Part shown: positions 60,967 through 64,000 of the stretch, one piece after another
Numbering within the stretch: position 1 is the stretch's first letter
Layout of the letters: every line of letters begins with the position of its first letter
DNA from: Christiangramia oceanisediminis
Lineage (GTDB): Bacteria; Bacteroidota; Bacteroidia; Flavobacteriales; Flavobacteriaceae
DNA: 64,000 nt
Assembly (NCBI RefSeq): GCF_022570735.2
Contig: NZ_JANCNS010000003.1
Coordinates: 1-64,000 of the forward strand
Direction: 5' to 3'
Program-made: the position numbers and the translations under genes
Notes under the pieces: model-generated
The model's database searches: none
The model's input: only the letters and a program-made list of their open reading frames with translations
What the model was told of the DNA's origin: nothing

Positions 60967-60993
60967 ATTTTTAAATTTTAAATACTATTAGGA

Positions 60994-63663
60994 TCAGGTA
61001 TTCCTGGGATCTGCTTTATCCGGATCAATTTCCAGGTCCTTTGCTGCCTGCTTCAAAACTTTAGTCTCAATAATATCTTGCAGGCTTAACTGGTAAAGCG
61101 TTGCATAAACGATGGAAACAGCGTCTACCTCGAAAAACTTCCGAAGCTCAGCGCGGGTATCGCTTCTTCCAAAACCATCGGTTCCAAGACTTACAAGTTT
61201 ACCCGGAAACCATTTGGAGATCGATTCCGGCAGGGCCTTTACGAAATCAGTGGCCGCTACGAAAACTCCCTTTTCATCATTCAGGCATTCCTGTAAATAA
61301 TTCTTTTCGGGATTCATCTGGGAAGACATTCGGTTTCGTCTTTCGGTATCGATCGCATCATCATAAAGAGATTTATAACTGGTAATGCTCCAGATATCTG
61401 CATTCACCTCGTAATCATCCTTCAGGATTTCGGCTGCCTTTAAGACTTCCTGCATGATGGCTCCGCTTCCGAACAGATGTGCTTTTTTCTTACCTCTATT
61501 TGAAGTTTTCTTAAACCGGTACATTCCTTTCAGGATTTGGTCTTCCACCTTATCAGGCATCGGGGGCATTGGATAGGTATCATTACCCACCGTGATATAA
61601 TAGAATTTTTCCTTTTTATCGGCATACATTTCCTTCAGCCCATGCCTGACGATGACGGCAACTTCGTAAGCAAAAGCGGGATCATATGCCTTCAAACCTG
61701 GATACGCATACGCATAAAGGTGACTCTGGCCATCCTGGTGCTGTAATCCCTCGCCGGGAATACTGGTACGGCCTGAAATTCCGCCAACCAGGAAACCTTT
61801 TGCACCCGCATCGGCTGCAGCCCACATCAGGTCACCGGTTCTTTGGAATCCGAACATCGAATAGAAAAAATAGAAAGGAACCATATTCAGCCCGTGGTTC
61901 AGGTAGGCCGTTCCGGCCGCGATAAATTCGCTCATACAACCCGACTCGGTGATGCCTTCTTCCAGGATAGCTCCATCTTTCGCCTCTTTATAATACAATA
62001 AACTATCCTCGTCTACCGGTTCATATTTTTGACCTTCAGGCGCGTAGATGCCGGCCTGCTGAAAAAGCGACTCCATCCCGAAGGTTCGTGACTCATCCGG
62101 AATGATGGGTGCGATGCTTTTTGCCGTATTCTCGTCTTTTAACAACTTGCTAAGGATCTGCACAAGCACGCTGGTAGTGGAAACCTCGTCCCCGTCAGAA
62201 CCCTCGTAAAAATTGCTAAAGATCTCTTCTGAAGGCATTGGTAAAGCTTCCGACCTGTCTTTCCGTGCTGGGATAAAACCGCCGTTCTTCTCTCTTTTTT
62301 CTTTTAAATAAGCCAGCTCCTCGCTGTCTTCATCTGGTTTTATAAAAGGAATATCTTCCAGGTCTTCATCTGAAATCGGCACCTTAAAATAGTCCCGAAA
62401 TTCCTTAAGCCCGGCTACCTCCATTTTCTTGGTTTGATGAGAGACATTGCTCGCCTCGCCCTGGTCACCCTGGCCATAACCCTTAATGGTTTGCGCCAGT
62501 ATGATGCTTGGCTGGCCTTTGGTTCTTTCGGCCAGTTTATAGGCGTTGTAAATACGTGTGGGATCATGTCCTCCACGATTTCGAATGAGTTCTTTCAGTT
62601 CATCATCCGTTAGATCATCCACCAGTTCCTGAAGTTCCTCGTCTTTTCCAAAAAGCTCTTTTCTAATCAGGGAAGCATCTTCAAAAGCGTATTTCTGAAG
62701 CTGCCCGTCTGTAATTTCATTCAGGATATTAACCAGCTTATTGCCTTTATCTTTTTCAAATAGCCGATCCCATTTTTTACCCCAGAGTACTTTGATCACT
62801 TTCCAGCCTGCACCCCGGAATAAAGCTTCGAGTTCCTGGATGATCTTATGATTTCGTCTTACCGGCCCATCCAGCCTTTGTAGATTACAATCTACCACGA
62901 ATACCAGGTTTTCGAGCTTATCCCTGGAAGCTATGCTTATCGCTCCCCTGGCTTCAGGTTCATCCATTTCTCCGTCGCCAAGATAGGCCCATACTTTTTG
63001 CTGATTTTCTTCAATTAGGCCACGTTGCTTTAAATATTTATTGAAACGTGCCTGGTAAATGGCCATTATAGGTGCCAGGCCCATTGAAACGGTTGGGAAG
63101 TTCCAGAAGTCCGGCATCAATTTAGGGTGGGGATAAGATGTAAGACTTTTATCAGATTTGACATCTCTTCTGAAGTTCTCCAGCTGTTCACTACTAAGCC
63201 TGCCTTCCAGGAAAGCCCTGGAATAGATTCCCGGTGAAGCATGACCCTGGAAATAAACCAGGTCTGCCTTTCCGTTTTCGTAAATCTTAAAGAAATGGTT
63301 GAAACCGACTTCCCACAAATTTGCAATAGATGCATAGGTAGAAATATGTCCGCCAATGCCTTCATTTTCCTTATTGGCCCTGGCTACCATGGCCATGGCG
63401 TTCCACCTGATGTAAGACAGTATTCGCTCCTCGATCTCAAGATTTCCGGGATAAGCCTCTTCTTCAGATTTTGGGATCGTGTTTAGATAGGATGTATTTG
63501 GAGAATAGGTTGAGTCAATTCCCTGTTTTCTGGCTTCATCTTTCAGAAGTTCAAGCAATTCCTGGGCTCGATCGGGCGATTCGTTATCAAGTACCCACCT
63601 GAATGAATCCAGCCATTCCTGGTTCTCGGTTTCGAAATTTGATTTGTTTTGTTCTTTAGACAT
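60994..63663 (-). CDS. aceE: Pyruvate dehydrogenase E1, homodimeric type
   Basis: An 889-residue thiamin-diphosphate enzyme that decarboxylates pyruvate and passes the acetyl group to E2. The ThDP motif is AYLGDGEMDEPEARGA ... VVDCNLQRLDGPVR (about 228-265). Start MSKEQNKSNFETENQEWLDS and later HVSHQTKKM are typical of AceE. Most flavobacteria also use an alpha-beta E1, so this AceE form is notable. It is first in the operon (27 bp before pdhC). The dodecin gene lies 91 bp upstream on the same strand. Confidence 0.95.
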   Translation of the reverse strand: MSKEQNKSNFETENQEWLDSFRWVLDNESPDRAQELLELLKDEARKQGIDSTYSPNTSYLNTIPKSEEEAYPGNLEIEERILSYIRWNAMAMVARANKENEGIGGHISTYASIANLWEVGFNHFFKIYENGKADLVYFQGHASPGIYSRAFLEGRLSSEQLENFRRDVKSDKSLTSYPHPKLMPDFWNFPTVSMGLAPIMAIYQARFNKYLKQRGLIEENQQKVWAYLGDGEMDEPEARGAISIASRDKLENLVFVVDCNLQRLDGPVRRNHKIIQELEALFRGAGWKVIKVLWGKKWDRLFEKDKGNKLVNILNEITDGQLQKYAFEDASLIRKELFGKDEELQELVDDLTDDELKELIRNRGGHDPTRIYNAYKLAERTKGQPSIILAQTIKGYGQGDQGEASNVSHQTKKMEVAGLKEFRDYFKVPISDEDLEDIPFIKPDEDSEELAYLKEKREKNGGFIPARKDRSEALPMPSEEIFSNFYEGSDGDEVSTTSVLVQILSKLLKDENTAKSIAPIIPDESRTFGMESLFQQAGIYAPEGQKYEPVDEDSLLYYKEAKDGAILEEGITESGCMSEFIAAGTAYLNHGLNMVPFYFFYSMFGFQRTGDLMWAAADAGAKGFLVGGISGRTSIPGEGLQHQDGQSHLYAYAYPGLKAYDPAFAYEVAVIVRHGLKEMYADKKEKFYYITVGNDTYPMPPMPDKVEDQILKGMYRFKKTSNRGKKKAHLFGSGAIMQEVLKAAEILKDDYEVNADIWSITSYKSLYDDAIDTERRNRMSSQMNPEKNYLQECLNDEKGVFVAATDFVKALPESISKWFPGKLVSLGTDGFGRSDTRAELRKFFEVDAVSIVYATLYQLSLQDIIETKVLKQAAKDLEIDPDKADPRNT

Positions 63664-63754
63664 AGGCCTTCTTCTAAATAAATGGGAGGGAATAGATTAA
63701 AAATGGAAAGAAAAAAAGATGTGACCCGGTTTCCCGCGTCACATCTCTTATTTT

Positions 63755-63958
63755 TTAGGCATTTACAGTAAAAGAGACCTTAGCATTCACAGCGTAGGTA
63801 ACAATCTCGTTGTTCTCTACATTGGCATTCATCTCTTTTACATAAACCGATTTAATGTTTTTTACGGTTTTAGAGGCTTCCTTGACCGCATTGGCCGTGG
63901 CCTCATCAAAACTGTTCTTAGAGGTTGCAATAACTTCAATTACTTTAACAATACTCAT
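63755..63958 (-). CDS. Dodecin family protein
   Basis: 67 residues. Dodecins are small beta-alpha-beta-beta proteins that form hollow dodecamers and store flavin or CoA. Here KVIEVIATSKNSFDEATANA and TVKNIKSVYVKEMNANVEN are the family segments, with the Trp-type flavin contact not conserved. It lies just upstream of the pyruvate dehydrogenase operon, which uses FAD and CoA; a link is plausible but not shown. Confidence 0.85.
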   Translation of the reverse strand: MSIVKVIEVIATSKNSFDEATANAVKEASKTVKNIKSVYVKEMNANVENNEIVTYAVNAKVSFTVNA

Positions 63959-64000
63959 AATTCTTCATTTTTCAAGTTATACATTCATTGGTCACCTATT

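Noticed and set aside
60387-60991. Open frames rich in Ser or Arg/Lys overlapping the E2 gene
   Set aside because: They are mirror images or shifted frames of the Glu/Lys/Ser linker codons of pdhC; low complexity, no start context and no family.
1-64000. CRISPR arrays, rRNA or tRNA genes
   Set aside because: I found no regularly spaced repeat-spacer pattern and no cloverleaf or rRNA-like sequence. The only short tandem arrays are the TACACCTC, AGGTAA and ATTGATA repeats.

Overview
The window looks like chromosome of a marine-type member of the Flavobacteriaceae (phylum Bacteroidota). Evidence: gliding genes gldF/gldG, PhoH, a SusC/FecA-style TonB receptor preceded by a small Cys-rich lipoprotein-like gene, promoters of the Bacteroidota TTTG / TAnnTTTG type, and many families restricted to this phylum. 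A Gramella/Christiangramia-like genus is a guess, not shown.

Layout. (1) 1-18,928 is ordinary core chromosome: three tandem leftward promoters at the left edge, an M42 peptidase, topoisomerase IB, a cNMP/CBS/nucleotidyltransferase protein plus exonuclease next to acs, purC, phoH, a SAM hydroxide adenosyltransferase, gldFG, dnaN and mnmE. (2) 18,911-47,524 is an integrative mobilizable element inserted at the 3' end of mnmE. It is bounded by a perfect 39-bp direct repeat covering the last five mnmE codons, the stop and flanking bases. It carries a tyrosine integrase with an array of TACACCTC sites, an AbiE-like toxin-antitoxin pair with a perfect 26-bp palindromic operator, a VapE-type ATPase and a Toprim primase around an iteron-like array, a 41-bp oriT-like cruciform, mobC and a MOB relaxase, and no conjugation machinery of its own. 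Its cargo is a Crp/Fnr-pirin-pirin stress operon followed by a dense defence-like block: a Mrr-STAND protein (1428 aa), an orphan PD-(D/E)xK protein (570 aa), a single-chain type IIG restriction-modification enzyme, and a PLD nuclease + UvrD helicase pair. (3) About 47,486-51,190 is a second, decayed relative of the same element in head-to-tail tandem. It retains a degenerate arm-site region, a 60-bp scrap of integrase, the leader upstream of the cargo, a second Crp/Fnr regulator, a YceI / MhqO-like dioxygenase / MhqD-like esterase operon, and a worn right end. (4) 51,190-64,000 returns to chromosome: a GAF histidine kinase, truncated hemoglobin, hemerythrin, APC permease, a TonB receptor and the pyruvate dehydrogenase operon (aceE-pdhC-lpd) with a dodecin.

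The genes in the tandem array tell one story: the same integration site collected two related elements, each with a Crp/Fnr-type regulator next to electrophile/quinone-type detoxification genes (pirins in one; YceI, MhqO, MhqD in the other), and the younger one also carries a defence island. In the older element the regulator's target sites can be read directly: two TTAAC-N4-GTTAA-type palindromes, each 40 bp ahead of a -7-like ATCTTTG, the geometry of class II Crp/Fnr activation. The best candidates for undescribed biology are the PLD-UvrD pair, the 570-aa PD-(D/E)xK protein and the Mrr-STAND protein, plus the tandem element architecture itself. No database search was possible; family names come from motif recognition and memory.
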